Source: Buttiauxella agrestis ATCC 33320 (GTDB taxonomy: Bacteria; Pseudomonadota; Gammaproteobacteria; Enterobacterales; Enterobacteriaceae). Taken from it: a stretch of DNA of 47,544 nucleotides. Within the stretch, counting starts at the first letter, position 1. The number at the start of each line of letters is the position of its first letter. The stretch lies in the NCBI RefSeq assembly GCF_000735355.1, contig NZ_JMPI01000016.1, positions 1-47,544 on the forward strand, written 5' to 3'. The notes beneath the pieces were generated by a model. That model ran no database searches, was not told where the DNA came from, and saw nothing but the letters and a program-made list of their open reading frames with translations. The translations under genes and the position numbers were made by a program. This document shows, piece by piece, positions 8,276 to 19,493 of this stretch.

Positions 8276-9433
8276 ATGGCTGGCTGGCATCTTGATACCA
8301 AAATGGCGCAGGACATTGTGGCGCGTACCATGACCATCATTGATACCAACATCAACGTGATGGATGCGCGTGGGCGGATTATTGGTAGCGGCGATAAAGA
8401 ACGTATTGGTGAATTGCACGAAGGTGCGCTGCTGGTGCTCTCTCAGGGACGGGTTGTAGATATTGATGATGCGGTAGCGCGACATCTTCACGGCGTGCGC
8501 CAGGGTATTAACCTGCCGTTGCGCATTGAAGGGGAAATTGTCGGCGTTATTGGTTTGACCGGCGAGCCGGGATCGCTGCGTAAATATGGTGAGCTGGTGT
8601 GTATGACGGCTGAGATGATGCTTGAGCAATCACGCCTGATGCATTTACTCGCACAGGACACACGTCTGCGCGAAGAACTGGTAATGAACTTGATTCAGGC
8701 GGAAGAACAAACGCCTGCATTGAGTGAGTGGGCGCAGCGTTTGGGGATTGATCTCAACCAGCCGCGAGTCGTGGCGGTGGTGGAAGTCGATAGCGGCCAG
8801 CTTGGCGTAGACAGCGCCATGGAAGAGCTGCAACAGCTGCAAACCGCACTGACAACTCCGGAGCGCAATAATCTGATAGCGATTATTTCGTTAACGGAAA
8901 TGGTGGTACTGAAACCTGCGCTCAACCAGTTTGGCCGTTGGGATGCAGAAGATCATCGTAAACGCGTAGAGCAACTTATTCTGCGCATGAAAGAGAATGG
9001 TCAATTACGTTTTCGTGTCGCACTCGGCAACTATTTCACCGGGCCTGGCAGTATTGCACGCTCGTATCGCACCGCTCGTACCACCATGATGGTCGGCAAA
9101 CAGCGTATGCCGGAAAGTCGGGGTTATTTTTACCAGGATTTGATGTTGCCGGTATTGCTGGATAGTTTGCGCGGCGGCTGGCAGGCCAATGAGCTGGCTC
9201 GCCCGCTCGCTCGTTTAAAATCAATGGATAACAATGGCTTATTGCGTCGCACCCTTAGCGCATGGTTTCGCCATAATGTGCAACCGTTGGCAACGTCTAA
9301 GGCGTTGTTTATTCATCGCAACACGCTGGAGTACCGCCTGAATCGAATTTCAGAATTAACAGGTTTAGATTTAGGGAATTTTGACGACAGATTGCTACTG
9401 TATGTCGCGTTGCAGTTAGATGAGCAGAGATAA
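8276..9433 (+). CDS. cdaR: Sugar diacid utilization transcriptional regulator CdaR
   Basis: CdaR (SdaR) activates genes for uptake and catabolism of D-glucarate, D-galactarate and D-glycerate and also its own gene. The 385 residues match E. coli length. The N-terminal sugar-diacid recognition domain (about 1-135) begins MAGWHLDTKMAQDIVART and includes GEIVGVIGLTGEP. The C-terminal PucR-type helix-turn-helix is at about 330-380 (ALFIHRNTLEYRLNRISELT). AGGAGGAAGC gives a strong ribosome binding site before ATG 8276. It is convergent with yaeH and ends in a shared terminator. Confidence 0.96.
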   Translation: MAGWHLDTKMAQDIVARTMTIIDTNINVMDARGRIIGSGDKERIGELHEGALLVLSQGRVVDIDDAVARHLHGVRQGINLPLRIEGEIVGVIGLTGEPGSLRKYGELVCMTAEMMLEQSRLMHLLAQDTRLREELVMNLIQAEEQTPALSEWAQRLGIDLNQPRVVAVVEVDSGQLGVDSAMEELQQLQTALTTPERNNLIAIISLTEMVVLKPALNQFGRWDAEDHRKRVEQLILRMKENGQLRFRVALGNYFTGPGSIARSYRTARTTMMVGKQRMPESRGYFYQDLMLPVLLDSLRGGWQANELARPLARLKSMDNNGLLRRTLSAWFRHNVQPLATSKALFIHRNTLEYRLNRISELTGLDLGNFDDRLLLYVALQLDEQR

Positions 9434-9434
9434 G

Positions 9435-9460
9435 AAAAGGGCCGGAGATTCCGGCCCTTT
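9435..9460. terminator. Bidirectional terminator between cdaR and yaeH
   Basis: AAAGGGCCGG (9436-9445), loop AGATT and CCGGCCCTTT (9451-9460) form a perfect 10-bp stem between the convergent stops of cdaR and yaeH, with As on one side and Ts on the other, so it can serve both strands. Confidence 0.85.
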
Positions 9461-9464
9461 GGCA

Positions 9465-9854
9465 TTATTTACCGCGGGTTAGTTTATCAAGATCGGATTC
9501 AATTTCACTGATCTTATGAGCAACCACAGATTCCAGATGGCGAAGATCGTCGAGGATTTTGCGTTTCAGATCGACTTCAGTGCGATCGCGCTGACACAGT
9601 TGATCCAGTTCATCAATTACATAGCGCAGATTTGGGCTGATTTCCTGCACTTCTTTGTAACCCTGGCCGACGCCATCGGCAACGACAGTTTTGCGCTGGC
9701 GTGGGTATTTAAACTTCACGCTTTTAGCGAAAAACTCGCCTTTATCCTTCTGGAAATAGATTTTCAGGATATCGTTGTTGGCTTCCTGCCGGAGGCTATA
9801 ACGATCGATTTCATCAGGATTGGTAATACCCAGACTTTTCAAGTTATCGTACAT
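9465..9854 (-). CDS. yaeH: UPF0325 family protein YaeH
   Basis: A 129-residue cytoplasmic protein of unknown function, conserved in enterobacteria at this place (128 residues in E. coli). It starts [20 protein letters not shown], is rich in charged residues, has a basic stretch [12 protein letters not shown] and ends in a predicted helical segment (about 85-127) with regular Leu/Ile spacing. No catalytic motif is evident. AAAAGGTAAC precedes the ATG. A terminator separates it from dapD upstream. Confidence 0.93.
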   Translation of the reverse strand: MYDNLKSLGITNPDEIDRYSLRQEANNDILKIYFQKDKGEFFAKSVKFKYPRQRKTVVADGVGQGYKEVQEISPNLRYVIDELDQLCQRDRTEVDLKRKILDDLRHLESVVAHKISEIESDLDKLTRGK

Positions 9855-9928
9855 AGTGTTACCTTTTTCGATACCATTAACCTATAGATAATTAACGGAA
9901 AAATCCTTTCCCGCTAGCCCGAAATGCT

Positions 9929-9955
9929 AAAAAGGCGGGGTGAACCGCCTTTTAC
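9929..9955 (-). terminator. dapD intrinsic terminator
   Basis: Read on the minus strand, AAAAGGCGG, a short loop and CCGCCTTTT-TA form a terminator 10 bp beyond the dapD stop. It lies between dapD and yaeH, so yaeH needs its own promoter or read-through. Confidence 0.8.
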
Positions 9956-9963
9956 ACATTTTA

Positions 9964-10788
9964 TTAATCGATAGTGCGAAGCAGCTCGTTGATTCCAACT
10001 TTGCCGCGCGTTTTCGCGTCGACTTTTTTCACGATAACAGCGCAGTACAGGCTGTATTTACCATCTTTAGACGGCAGGTTACCGGAAACGACAACCGAGC
10101 CTGCTGGTACACGGCCGTAATGGACTTCACCGGTTTCACGGTCATAAATACGCGTGCTTTGGCCGATGTAAACGCCCATGGAAATCACGGAACCTTCTTC
10201 AACGATAACGCCTTCAACCACTTCAGAACGTGCGCCGATGAAGCAGTTATCTTCGATGATAGTTGGGTTTGCCTGTAATGGCTCCAGAACACCACCGATA
10301 CCGACGCCGCCAGACAGGTGAACGTTTTTACCAATCTGCGCGCAAGAGCCGACTGTTGCCCAGGTATCAACCATAGAGCCTTCATCAACGTATGCGCCGA
10401 TGTTGACGTAAGAAGGCATCAGCACGGTGTTACGTGCGATGTATGCACCCTGGCGTACTGCCGCAGGTGGTACCACGCGGAAGCCTTCTTTCTGGAAACG
10501 TGCTTCGTCGTAGTTAGCGAATTTCATCGGTACTTTGTCGAAGTAGCGGCTTTCAGCGCCATCAATAACCTGGTTGTCATTGATACGGAAAGAGAGCAAA
10601 ACAGCTTTCTTCAGCCACTGGTGAGTCACCCACTGGCCATCAATTTTTTCGGCAACGCGCAGCGCACCGCTGTCGAGCAGGGAGATGACCTGGTTTACCG
10701 CTTCACGAGTAACGGTATCAGCATTTGCCGGAGTGATTTCGGCGCGGCGCTCGAAAGCGGTTTCAATTACATTTTGTAGCTGCTGCAT
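9964..10788 (-). CDS. dapD: 2,3,4,5-tetrahydropyridine-2,6-dicarboxylate N-succinyltransferase
   Basis: DapD transfers succinyl from succinyl-CoA to tetrahydrodipicolinate in the lysine/meso-diaminopimelate pathway. The 274-residue protein has an N-terminal helical domain (1-100) and a left-handed parallel beta-helix made of hexapeptide repeats, for example [20 protein letters not shown] and [20 protein letters not shown]. It ends [12 protein letters not shown] as in E. coli. CAGGAAAA lies upstream of the start ATG. It is 39 bp downstream of glnD and may be partly cotranscribed with it. Confidence 0.97.
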   Translation of the reverse strand: MQQLQNVIETAFERRAEITPANADTVTREAVNQVISLLDSGALRVAEKIDGQWVTHQWLKKAVLLSFRINDNQVIDGAESRYFDKVPMKFANYDEARFQKEGFRVVPPAAVRQGAYIARNTVLMPSYVNIGAYVDEGSMVDTWATVGSCAQIGKNVHLSGGVGIGGVLEPLQANPTIIEDNCFIGARSEVVEGVIVEEGSVISMGVYIGQSTRIYDRETGEVHYGRVPAGSVVVSGNLPSKDGKYSLYCAVIVKKVDAKTRGKVGINELLRTID

Positions 10789-10827
10789 TGTTAAAGTTTT
10801 CCTGATTGTGACGAAATTAACAGACTG

Positions 10828-13500
10828 TTATTTATCGTTTGGATTAAGGGCCGCTGTCAACCGTTGCTGTACTTCCTGTTGCAACTCATCATTAAGAGCA
10901 CGCCGGTCGGCGGTGGCTATTATAAATAAATCTTCTACTCGCTCACCAATTGTCGTAATTCTTGCCCCATAAAGCGAGATCCCAAGGTCAGCGAACACTT
11001 CCCCGACTCGTGCCAATAAGCCTGGCTGATCTAGTGCAATCAGCTCAAGGAATGTGCGCCTGTCAGTGTGAGTGGGTAGGAAATTCACTTCGGTATCGAC
11101 AGTAAAATGGCGAAGTTTGGCTGACTGGCGGCGCGGTTGAGGCGTCTGCCAGCTCACCTGCGTTATGGCTTGTTCAATGCTATGGCGGATAAGATCATGC
11201 CGGTCGGCGGAAAGAGGGCTACCGTCCGGTTCGAGTACGATAAAAGTGTCCATTGCCATGCCGTCACGCGTGGTAAAGATTTGCGCGTCGTGAACACTGA
11301 GGTTGCGCCTGTCGAGTTCAGCACAAACAGCCGCGAACAGGTGAGGGCGGTCCGGGCTCCAGATAAAGATTTCAGTACCGCCGCGCGTGGCCTGCGGACT
11401 AAGCAAAATCATCGGCTTGCTGAGATCGTGTTTTAGCAAATGACGCGCATGCCAGGCGATTTGATTTGGCGTGTGGCGGACAAAATAGTTTGCCCGGCAG
11501 CGGCGCCAGATATTATGCAGCGCTTCTTCATTGATGTTATCCATACGCAGTAACGCCAGCGCCTGTAGCTGGTGGTGGCGCACGCGTTCGCGCATATCCG
11601 GGCTGTTCTGCATTCCGCGTCGCAGCTGTTTTTCAGTGGCGAAGTACAGCTCACGCAACAGGCTCTGTTTCCAGCTATTCCACAGGGTTTCGTTGGTGGC
11701 GCAGATATCGGCAACCGTCAGGCAAACCAGATAACGCAGGCGGTTTTCCGTTTGCACTTCTTCGGCAAACTGTTTAATGACTTCCGGGTCCTGAATGTCA
11801 CGACGCTGTGCCGTGACAGACATCAGTAAGTGCTGACGTACCAGCCAGGCGACGAGCTGCGTTTCGCGTGAGTTCAGACCGTGCAGCTCGGCAAATTTTA
11901 AAACGTCCTGCGCACCGAGCACCGAGTGATCGCCACCGCGACCTTTGGCGATGTCGTGGAACAGTGCGGCGATCAGGATCAGCTCCGGATGCGACAGACG
12001 CGGCCAGAGATCGACACATAATGGATGCTTTGGACGAGTTTCTTCTTTCGCGAAGCTTTCCAGTTTTTGCAGCACGCGAATGGTGTGTTCATCAACGGTA
12101 TAGGCGTGGAAGAGATCGAACTGCATCTGGCCGACAATATGCGACCACTGCGGCATATATGCCCACAAAACGCTATGGCGGTGCATTGGCAGTAAAGCGC
12201 GGCTCACGGCACCGGGGTGACGTAATATCGTGAGGAACAGATCGCGCGCTTCCGGAATGTAACAGAGCGGCTGTACAAGATGGCGACGCGCATGACGCAG
12301 ATGGCGCAATGTGGTCGAGTAAATTCCGCTGATGTCGCGGTTACGCACCATCATGTAAAACATGCGCAGAATCGCCTGGGGTTCGCGCATAAACAGCGTT
12401 TCGTCGCGCAGGTCAATCAAGGTGCCGCGCAGCTGGAAATCATCGTCGAGTGGACGGGGTTTTTCACTGGCGTCGAGCGCAAGAATCGCTTCGTCAAATA
12501 GTTGTAGCAGCATCTGGTTAAGTTCGCCGACGCGGCGGGTCACACGATAAAAATCTTTCATCATGTGTTCCACTGGCTGATTGCCTTCTCCGCTGTAATT
12601 CAGGCGCTGCGCGACGCTTAGCTGTCGGTCAAATAACAGACGATTATCGTAGCGGTTTACTTCAAGGTGCAGAGCAAAACGGATGCGCCATAACAGATGC
12701 TGGCATTCGTCCAGTTCGTTGCGTTCAGCCTCGGTTAAAAAACCAAAGCCGACCATTTCACTCATCGACGTGGCACCAAAGTGGCGACGTGCAACCCATT
12801 GCAGCGTGTGGATGTCGCGTAAACCGCCCGGGCTGCTTTTTATGTCCGGCTCGAGGTTGTAGCTGGTGCCGTGATAGCGTTGATGGCGCTCGTTTTGCTC
12901 ATCAATTTTGGCGGCAAAGAATTTGGCTGATGGCCAGAAACCGTCGCTAAAAATGTGTTTCTGCAGTTCGAGGAAGAGGGCGACATCGCCAATTAATAAG
13001 CGCGATTCAATCAGGTTGGTCGCGACGGTTAAATCTGACAGGCCTTCGAGTAAACACTCTTCCAGCGTGCGTACGCTGTGGCCTACTTCCAGCTTTACGT
13101 CCCACAATAATGTGAGCAGCTCGCCAATTTTCTGTGCCTGGATTTCGGTTAAGCGCTTACGGCTCAGAATCAGCAAATCAATATCAGACAAGGGATGCAA
13201 TTCGCCGCGCCCGTAGCCCCCGACAGCAACCAGTGCGGTTTCGGCGACATCTCCAAAGCCATAGCTGAGCCATAAACGTTGCAGGAGCTGGTCGATAAAT
13301 TCAGTGCGCGCGTCTATCAGCTTTTCGGCGGAAATACCGTCATCAAATGCTGTTCCAAGCCATTGCTGGAACAGGTCGATACGGGCTTTTATCTGGGCAC
13401 AGTTAAGATCCGAATCAGACCAGTTGACGGGGTAGTCAGGTTGCCCGGAAATCTCAGGAAGCACCGTGGTCGCGTACTGCTCGGGTAAACTCTGTGTCAT
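10828..13500 (-). CDS. glnD: Bifunctional uridylyltransferase/uridylyl-removing enzyme GlnD
   Basis: GlnD senses glutamine and uridylylates or deuridylylates the PII proteins GlnB and GlnK, controlling nitrogen assimilation. With the ATG at 13500 it has 890 residues, as in E. coli; an in-frame ATG at 13512 is an alternative. The N-terminal nucleotidyltransferase motif is [17 protein letters not shown] (about 94-110). The central HD hydrolase contains [15 protein letters not shown] (about 510). Two C-terminal ACT domains begin near [19 protein letters not shown] and [16 protein letters not shown] and bind glutamine. An intrinsic terminator from map abuts its leader. Confidence 0.97.
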   Translation of the reverse strand: MTQSLPEQYATTVLPEISGQPDYPVNWSDSDLNCAQIKARIDLFQQWLGTAFDDGISAEKLIDARTEFIDQLLQRLWLSYGFGDVAETALVAVGGYGRGELHPLSDIDLLILSRKRLTEIQAQKIGELLTLLWDVKLEVGHSVRTLEECLLEGLSDLTVATNLIESRLLIGDVALFLELQKHIFSDGFWPSAKFFAAKIDEQNERHQRYHGTSYNLEPDIKSSPGGLRDIHTLQWVARRHFGATSMSEMVGFGFLTEAERNELDECQHLLWRIRFALHLEVNRYDNRLLFDRQLSVAQRLNYSGEGNQPVEHMMKDFYRVTRRVGELNQMLLQLFDEAILALDASEKPRPLDDDFQLRGTLIDLRDETLFMREPQAILRMFYMMVRNRDISGIYSTTLRHLRHARRHLVQPLCYIPEARDLFLTILRHPGAVSRALLPMHRHSVLWAYMPQWSHIVGQMQFDLFHAYTVDEHTIRVLQKLESFAKEETRPKHPLCVDLWPRLSHPELILIAALFHDIAKGRGGDHSVLGAQDVLKFAELHGLNSRETQLVAWLVRQHLLMSVTAQRRDIQDPEVIKQFAEEVQTENRLRYLVCLTVADICATNETLWNSWKQSLLRELYFATEKQLRRGMQNSPDMRERVRHHQLQALALLRMDNINEEALHNIWRRCRANYFVRHTPNQIAWHARHLLKHDLSKPMILLSPQATRGGTEIFIWSPDRPHLFAAVCAELDRRNLSVHDAQIFTTRDGMAMDTFIVLEPDGSPLSADRHDLIRHSIEQAITQVSWQTPQPRRQSAKLRHFTVDTEVNFLPTHTDRRTFLELIALDQPGLLARVGEVFADLGISLYGARITTIGERVEDLFIIATADRRALNDELQQEVQQRLTAALNPNDK

Positions 13501-13510
13501 GTCGCCATCC

Positions 13511-13538
13511 ATAAAAAAAGCCGGCAATATGCCGGCTT
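13511..13538 (-). terminator. Intrinsic terminator between map and glnD
   Basis: On the minus strand AAGCCGGC, loop ATATT and GCCGGCTTTTTTTAT make a strong terminator hairpin after map. Its T-run ends directly before the glnD ribosome binding region, so it could also act as an attenuator for glnD. Confidence 0.85.
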
Positions 13539-13563
13539 CGATTGCTGACTTGCGCCAGGCGAA

Positions 13564-14358
13564 TCACTCGTTATGCGAAATCACATTCGGGATGGTGTCA
13601 TCTTTACGCAATGTGAGAATTTCGCAGCCGTTATCTGTCACCACAATAGTATGCTCGTATTGTGCAGACAAGCTGCGATCTTTGGTTTTCACCGTCCAAC
13701 CGTCTTTCATGGTGCGAATGCGGTAATCACCGGCGTTAACCATTGGCTCAATGGTGAACGTCATACCCGGTTGCAGCACCACGCCGCCGTCATCAGCGTC
13801 ATAATGCAGAACTTGCGGTTCTTCGTGGAATACACGGCCGATGCCGTGTCCGCAATACTCGCGAACCACGGAAAAACCTTCTGCTTCAACGAACTTCTGG
13901 ATAGCCGCGCCGAGGGTACGCAGACGGATGCCTGGTTTAACCATGCGCAGTGACAAATACAGGCTTTCCTGGGTCACACGGCACAGACGCTCACCGAGGA
14001 TTGTCGGCTTGCCCACGATGAACATTTTTGACGTGTCACCATGGTATTCGTCTTTAATTACGGTGACGTCGATGTTGACGATATCACCATCTTTCAGCAC
14101 TTTAGCGTCATCAGGAATACCGTGACAGACGACTTCGTTAATTGAGATGCACACGGATTTTGGGAAGCCGTGGTAGCCCAGACAAGCAGAAACAGCCTGC
14201 TGTTGGTTAACGATGTAATCATTACAAATACGGTCGAGTTCGCCAGTGGTGACGCCCGGTTTTACGTGGGATTCGATCATTTCCAGCACTTCAGCGGCAA
14301 GTCTGCCCGCAACGCGCATTTTTTCGATTTCTTCAGGTGTTTTAATTGAAATAGCCAT
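13564..14358 (-). CDS. map: Methionine aminopeptidase, type I
   Basis: Map removes the initiator methionine from nascent proteins. The 264-residue protein starts MAISIKTPEEIEKMRVAGRL; the open frame upstream (to 14415) has no family similarity. The pita-bread metal ligands are seen as Asp97 (NIDVTVI), Asp108 (HGDTSKMF), His171 (YCGHGIGR), Glu204 (FTIEPM) and Glu235 (SAQYEHTIVV). GIGRVFHEEP differs from the E. coli GRGF by one residue at a variable place. It is divergent from rpsB, as in E. coli. Confidence 0.97.
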   Translation of the reverse strand: MAISIKTPEEIEKMRVAGRLAAEVLEMIESHVKPGVTTGELDRICNDYIVNQQQAVSACLGYHGFPKSVCISINEVVCHGIPDDAKVLKDGDIVNIDVTVIKDEYHGDTSKMFIVGKPTILGERLCRVTQESLYLSLRMVKPGIRLRTLGAAIQKFVEAEGFSVVREYCGHGIGRVFHEEPQVLHYDADDGGVVLQPGMTFTIEPMVNAGDYRIRTMKDGWTVKTKDRSLSAQYEHTIVVTDNGCEILTLRKDDTIPNVISHNE

Positions 14359-14480
14359 TAATTCTGTCCGCAGGTGTCGTGATAATCGACAATAATTGAG
14401 CAGTGAGTCGGGCAATGTTATCAGGGCGTACGATCGGTGCCAAATCGAGAATCAATGTCCGCACAATCTACCAACAACTA

Positions 14481-14517
14481 TTGGAGTCCTGGTGTGTTTT
14501 ATGGTATAAAGCGCGCC
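14481..14517 (+). promoter_or_regulatory. rpsB-tsf promoter
   Basis: TTGGAG (14481-14486), an 18-bp spacer and TATAAA (14505-14510) are followed directly by a GC-rich discriminator GCGCGCC. Such a discriminator is typical of stringently controlled ribosomal promoters repressed by ppGpp and DksA. Confidence 0.7.
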
Positions 14518-15396
<879 letters not shown>

Positions 15397-15450
15397 TAAG
15401 GTTCGCTCTTATTTGAGCCCTTATTAACCAGGTATTGAATAGTTTGGTTA

Positions 15451-15481
15451 GGGGGCCTGTCTCAGGCCCCCTTTTTATTTT
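15451..15481 (+). terminator. Intercistronic terminator between rpsB and tsf
   Basis: GGGGGCCT, loop GTCTC and AGGCCCCC are followed by TTTTTATTTT. This is a strong Rho-independent hairpin. As it lies inside the operon it probably causes partial termination and sets the S2 to EF-Ts ratio. Confidence 0.85.
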
Positions 15482-15549
15482 GAGCCAGGGTTCGTCTTTA
15501 CGGTGAACCAGGGCTTATCTCTCTCTACGAGATAACCGAGGATTTTAGA

Positions 15550-16401
15550 ATGGCTGATATTACTGCTGCTCTGGTAAAAGAACTGCGTGAACGTACTGGC
15601 GCAGGCATGATGGATTGCAAAAAAGCCCTGACTGAAGCTAATGGCGACATCGAGCTGGCAATCGAAAACATGCGTAAATCTGGTGCGATCAAAGCGGCTA
15701 AGAAAGCAGGTAACGTTGCTGCTGACGGCGTGATCAAAACTAAGATTGCTGACGGCTACGCTGTGATTCTGGAAGTTAACTGCCAGACTGACTTCGTTGC
15801 TAAAGATGCTGGTTTCCAGGCATTCGCTGACAAAGTACTGGACGCAGCTGCTGCTGGTAAAGTGACTGACGTTGAAGTTCTGAAAGCACAGTTCGAAGAA
15901 GAACGTGTTGCTCTGGTTGCTAAAATCGGTGAGAACATCAACATCCGTCGCGTTTCAGTACTTGAAGGCGACGTATTGGGTAGCTACCTGCACGGTGCTC
16001 GCATCGGCGTTCTGGTGGCAGCTAAAGGCGCTGATGAAGATCTGGTTAAGCAAATTGCAATGCACATCGCTGCAAGCAAGCCAGAATTCGTTAAACCAGA
16101 AGACGTGTCTGCTGAAGTGGTAGGGAAAGAATACCAGGTTCAGTTGGACATCGCTATGCAGTCTGGCAAGCCAAAAGAAATCGCAGAGAAAATGGTTGAA
16201 GGCCGTATGAAGAAATTCACCGGTGAAGTTTCTCTGACTGGTCAGCCTTTCGTCATCGACCCAAGCAAAACTGTTGGTCAGATTCTGAAAGAGCACAATG
16301 CCGACGTGAATGGCTTCATCCGCTTTGAAGTGGGCGAAGGCATCCAGAAAGTTGAGACTGACTTCGCAGCAGAAGTTGCTGCAATGTCCAAGCAGTCTTA
16401 A
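15550..16401 (+). CDS. tsf: Elongation factor Ts
   Basis: EF-Ts catalyses GDP release from EF-Tu. The 283-residue protein has the N-terminal UBA-like domain with [18 protein letters not shown] (residues 10-27) and the core-domain motif [10 protein letters not shown] (about 77-86), whose Asp-Phe pair inserts near the EF-Tu magnesium site. It ends VAAMSKQS as in E. coli. A terminator follows at 16409. Codon use is that of a highly expressed gene. Confidence 0.99.
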   Translation: MADITAALVKELRERTGAGMMDCKKALTEANGDIELAIENMRKSGAIKAAKKAGNVAADGVIKTKIADGYAVILEVNCQTDFVAKDAGFQAFADKVLDAAAAGKVTDVEVLKAQFEEERVALVAKIGENINIRRVSVLEGDVLGSYLHGARIGVLVAAKGADEDLVKQIAMHIAASKPEFVKPEDVSAEVVGKEYQVQLDIAMQSGKPKEIAEKMVEGRMKKFTGEVSLTGQPFVIDPSKTVGQILKEHNADVNGFIRFEVGEGIQKVETDFAAEVAAMSKQS

Positions 16402-16408
16402 TTTTTAA

Positions 16409-16437
16409 GGGAGCCGCCAATTGGCGGTTCCTTTTTA
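16409..16437 (+). terminator. tsf terminator
   Basis: GGAGCCGCCAA and TTGGCGGTTCC (16410-16431) form a stem followed by TTTTTAT, eight bases after the tsf stop. Confidence 0.85.
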
Positions 16438-16543
16438 TCTGGCTTTAAAAATCAGTCTGCTCTGATACAGAACTTGCTGATATGCGACATGATGTCGTCT
16501 GAATTAACCATCCCCATTCGTTGACTGTTCCCAGGAAAGAATC

Positions 16544-17269
16544 ATGGCTACCAATGCAAAACCTGTCTACAAACGCATTCTGCTCAAGCTAAGCGGCGAA
16601 GCGCTGCAAGGTACCGAAGGCTTCGGTATTGATGCAAGCATCCTTGATCGTATGGCTCAGGAAATTAAAGAACTGGTTGAATTAGGTATTCAGGTCGGGG
16701 TGGTGATTGGTGGTGGCAACTTATTCCGCGGTGCGGGCCTGGCAAAAGCCGGTATGAACCGTGTTGTGGGCGACCACATGGGCATGTTGGCCACCGTCAT
16801 GAACGGCTTGGCAATGCGTGATGCGCTTCATCGCGCCTATGTGAACGCCCGCTTGATGTCCGCTATTCCATTGAATGGCGTGTGTGATAACTACAGTTGG
16901 GCAGAAGCTATCAGCCTGCTGCGCAATAACCGCGTCGTTATCCTGGCGGCCGGTACCGGTAATCCATTCTTTACTACTGACTCTGCTGCGTGTTTGCGTG
17001 GTATTGAGATTGAAGCGGACGTAGTACTGAAAGCCACGAAAGTTGATGGCGTGTTTACTGCAGACCCAGTGAAAGATCCGACGGCCACACTTTGTGAGCA
17101 GCTGACTTATACGGAAGTGCTGGAAAAAGAGCTGAAAGTCATGGATCTTGCGGCCTTCACCCTGGCCCGTGACCATAAAATCCCGATTCGTGTTTTCAAC
17201 ATGAACAAACCAGGTGCGCTTCGTCGTGTTGTGATGGGTGAAAAAGAAGGCACATTGATCACTGAATAA
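16544..17269 (+). CDS. pyrH: UMP kinase
   Basis: PyrH phosphorylates UMP to UDP and is a hexameric amino-acid-kinase-family enzyme activated by GTP and inhibited by UTP. The 241 residues include [14 protein letters not shown] (ATP site), [16 protein letters not shown] (phosphate binding) and [13 protein letters not shown] near the C-terminus. AGGAAAGAATC precedes the ATG. A 13-bp palindrome (CGACATGATGTCG, 16485-16497) lies upstream. It is in the usual tsf-pyrH-frr order. Confidence 0.98.
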   Translation: MATNAKPVYKRILLKLSGEALQGTEGFGIDASILDRMAQEIKELVELGIQVGVVIGGGNLFRGAGLAKAGMNRVVGDHMGMLATVMNGLAMRDALHRAYVNARLMSAIPLNGVCDNYSWAEAISLLRNNRVVILAAGTGNPFFTTDSAACLRGIEIEADVVLKATKVDGVFTADPVKDPTATLCEQLTYTEVLEKELKVMDLAAFTLARDHKIPIRVFNMNKPGALRRVVMGEKEGTLITE

Positions 17270-17284
17270 TTTCAGTCGATGCTA

Positions 17285-17319
17285 AATCAGGGTAAGATTC
17301 GATTTTACTTACTCTGATT
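17285..17319 (+). other. Hairpin between pyrH and frr
   Basis: AATCAGGGTAAG (17285-17296) and CTTACTCTGATT (17308-17319) pair over 12 positions with one G-T pair. No T-run follows, so it is more likely an RNA 3'-end stabiliser or processing structure than a strong terminator. Confidence 0.5.
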
Positions 17320-17440
17320 AATTGAGTAGCAGGCAACCCCAACGGGCGCCATGAATAAACAGGGCTATACTTAGCTCGCAGCGTCTGCATCGCAGCGTGA
17401 AGTGTGGTCTGCCCTAAACCAGTTTTCAAGGATTCGTAAC

Positions 17441-17998
17441 GTGATAAGTGATATCAGAAAAGATGCCGAAGTGCGTATGGAAAAATGCGTAGAAGCATTC
17501 AAAACTCAAATCAGTAAAATCCGCACCGGCCGCGCCTCTCCATCTCTGCTGGACGGTATCATTGTGGAGTATTACGGGACACCAACTCCGCTGCGCCAGC
17601 TGGCGAGCGTAACAGTTGAAGATTCTCGCACACTGAAGATCAACGTGTTTGATCGCTCCCTGAGCCAGGCCGTTGAGAAAGCGATCATGACTTCCGACCT
17701 CGGTCTGAACCCAAGCTCTGCCGGCACTGACATTCGTGTTCCACTGCCTGCACTGACTGAAGAACGTCGTAAAGATCTGATCAAAATTGTACGTGGCGAA
17801 GCTGAAGGCGCGCGTGTTGCGGTTCGTAACGTTCGCCGTGATGCTAACGACAAAGTTAAAGCGCTGCTGAAAGATAAAGAAATCAGCGAAGATGACGATC
17901 GTCGTTCCCAGGATGACGTTCAGAAACTGACTGATGCTGCTATCAAAAAAGTAGACGCGGCTCTGGCTGAGAAAGAAGCTGAGTTGATGCAGTTCTAA
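17441..17998 (+). CDS. frr: Ribosome recycling factor
   Basis: RRF splits post-termination ribosomes together with EF-G. The GTG at 17441 gives 185 residues starting with the family N-terminus [19 protein letters not shown]; the open frame upstream to 17402 is unrelated. AAGGA at the usual distance supports GTG. Domain I helices contain [15 protein letters not shown] and the C-terminal helix ends [12 protein letters not shown]; domain II lies between. It is followed by a two-stem terminator and dxr. Confidence 0.98.
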   Translation: MISDIRKDAEVRMEKCVEAFKTQISKIRTGRASPSLLDGIIVEYYGTPTPLRQLASVTVEDSRTLKINVFDRSLSQAVEKAIMTSDLGLNPSSAGTDIRVPLPALTEERRKDLIKIVRGEAEGARVAVRNVRRDANDKVKALLKDKEISEDDDRRSQDDVQKLTDAAIKKVDAALAEKEAELMQF

Positions 17999-18017
17999 TC
18001 CGTTGATATGACGGGTC

Positions 18018-18074
18018 AAACGCCGTATGCAAGCCGTGGCTCACGCCACGATTATTGTCTACGGCGTTTTTTAT
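18018..18074 (+). terminator. frr terminator with nested stems
   Basis: AAACGCCGTA (18018-18027) pairs with TACGGCGTTT (18060-18069), followed by TTTATTT. Inside the loop CGTGGC and GCCACG (18035-18050) make a second stem. It lies between frr and dxr. Confidence 0.8.
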
Positions 18075-18107
18075 TTGATTATTCATACTAAAACTCCAGA
18101 GCGCCCC

Positions 18108-19307
18108 ATGAAGCAACTGACCATTCTTGGCTCTACCGGATCTATCGGTACCAGTACCCTTAGCGTTGTGCGTCATAACCCTGAAAAATTCTCCGTCGTG
18201 GCATTAGTTGCCGGGAAGAATGTCACGCGAATGGCTGAACAATGTCTGGAGTTCAAGCCACGTTGGGCGGTGATGGACGATGAGGTTTCTGCGAGCCAAT
18301 TGCGTCGTCTGCTAAAAGAGCAGGGGAGTGCTACCGAAGTTCTGTCTGGGCAGCATGCAGCATGTGAAATGGCCGCACTGGATGAAGTGAATCAAGTGAT
18401 GGCCGCGATTGTTGGGGCTGCTGGGCTGTTACCTACGCTTGCTGCGATTGCTGCCGGTAAACAAGTCCTGCTGGCAAATAAAGAGTCACTGGTGACGTGT
18501 GGGCGTTTGTTTATGGACGCGGTGCAACGCAGTAAAGCTCAGTTGCTGCCTATCGACAGTGAACACAACGCGATTTTTCAGAGTTTACCGGAAACAATCC
18601 AGCAAAACCTCGGGTACGCTGAACTTGAGAGTAATGGCGTTTCGTCGATTATTCTTACCGGATCAGGTGGCCCGTTCCGTGAGACGCTTTTGAGCGAGCT
18701 TGCGGGAATGACGCCGGAGCAGGCTTGTAGCCATCCGAACTGGTCGATGGGACGTAAAATCTCCGTCGACTCGGCCACCATGATGAACAAAGGTCTCGAA
18801 TATATTGAAGCCCGCTGGCTATTCAATGCATCAGCTAAACAAATGGAAGTACTGATCCATCCACAGTCGGTCATCCATTCGATGGTGCGCTATCGTGATG
18901 GAAGCGTTCTGGCACAGTTAGGCGCGCCAGATATGCGTACTCCAATTGCACACGCCATGGCGTTTCCAGAGCGCGTGCAGTCAGGTGTGGAACCGCTCGA
19001 TTTTTGTAAGATTGGGACTTTCACCTTCATGGAACCAGACTATCACCGCTATCCTTGTTTGAAGCTGGCGATGGAAGCGTTTGAGCAAGGACAGGCCGCG
19101 ACAACCGTGCTCAATGCAGCCAATGAAGTTGTTGTTGAGGCCTTCTTGCAAGAGCAATTGCGATTCACAGACATTGCTTCCTTAAATCGTGCTGTTCTTG
19201 ATAGTGTGGAACTGACGGAGCCAAAGAGCGTAGAAGAAGTGCTGGCAGTGGATGCAAAAGCGCGCGAGGTTGCCCGAAATCTGGTGACACGTATCGCAAC
19301 CCGATGA
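18108..19307 (+). CDS. dxr: 1-deoxy-D-xylulose 5-phosphate reductoisomerase
   Basis: Dxr (IspC) makes 2-C-methyl-D-erythritol 4-phosphate in the non-mevalonate isoprenoid pathway using NADPH; it is the fosmidomycin target. The ATG at 18108 gives 399 residues (398 in E. coli) beginning [18 protein letters not shown], whose GSTGSIG is the NADPH loop. The metal-binding motif [11 protein letters not shown] and the flexible loop [14 protein letters not shown]-like segment (here [14 protein letters not shown]) are present. An open extension to 18027 runs through the terminator and is not coding. It supplies the pathway whose product UppS elongates. Confidence 0.98.
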   Translation: MKQLTILGSTGSIGTSTLSVVRHNPEKFSVVALVAGKNVTRMAEQCLEFKPRWAVMDDEVSASQLRRLLKEQGSATEVLSGQHAACEMAALDEVNQVMAAIVGAAGLLPTLAAIAAGKQVLLANKESLVTCGRLFMDAVQRSKAQLLPIDSEHNAIFQSLPETIQQNLGYAELESNGVSSIILTGSGGPFRETLLSELAGMTPEQACSHPNWSMGRKISVDSATMMNKGLEYIEARWLFNASAKQMEVLIHPQSVIHSMVRYRDGSVLAQLGAPDMRTPIAHAMAFPERVQSGVEPLDFCKIGTFTFMEPDYHRYPCLKLAMEAFEQGQAATTVLNAANEVVVEAFLQEQLRFTDIASLNRAVLDSVELTEPKSVEEVLAVDAKAREVARNLVTRIATR

Positions 19308-19375
19308 TTATTCATTCGGCTGATGTACCTGTATTTGTTAGCTCTGTGCTTCAGTGATATAGTCTGCGCCATCTT

Positions 19376-19432
19376 TCAGTCAGGAAAAACTGGCTGAATG
19401 ATTGGTAAGCCGTGTTATAGCACGGCTTTTTT
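19376..19432 (+). terminator. dxr terminator region
   Basis: AAGCCGTG, loop TTATAG and CACGGCTTTTTTATG (19407-19432) form a clear intrinsic terminator. A smaller hairpin, TCAGTCAG and CTGGCTGA (19376-19397), precedes it. Confidence 0.85.
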
Positions 19433-19493
19433 ATGTAAAAGCTGAAATCATTTTGAGTACCGCTTAATCCATATCTGGGAATAATTACGCGTT

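Noticed and set aside
13820-13850. GIGRVFHEEP in Map as a possible damaged active site
   Set aside because: The changed residue is at a position that varies between type I enzymes; all metal ligands are intact.
16470-16502. GAACTT and TCTGA before pyrH as a sigma-E promoter
   Set aside because: The spacer is 22 bp, against 16-17 for RpoE promoters.
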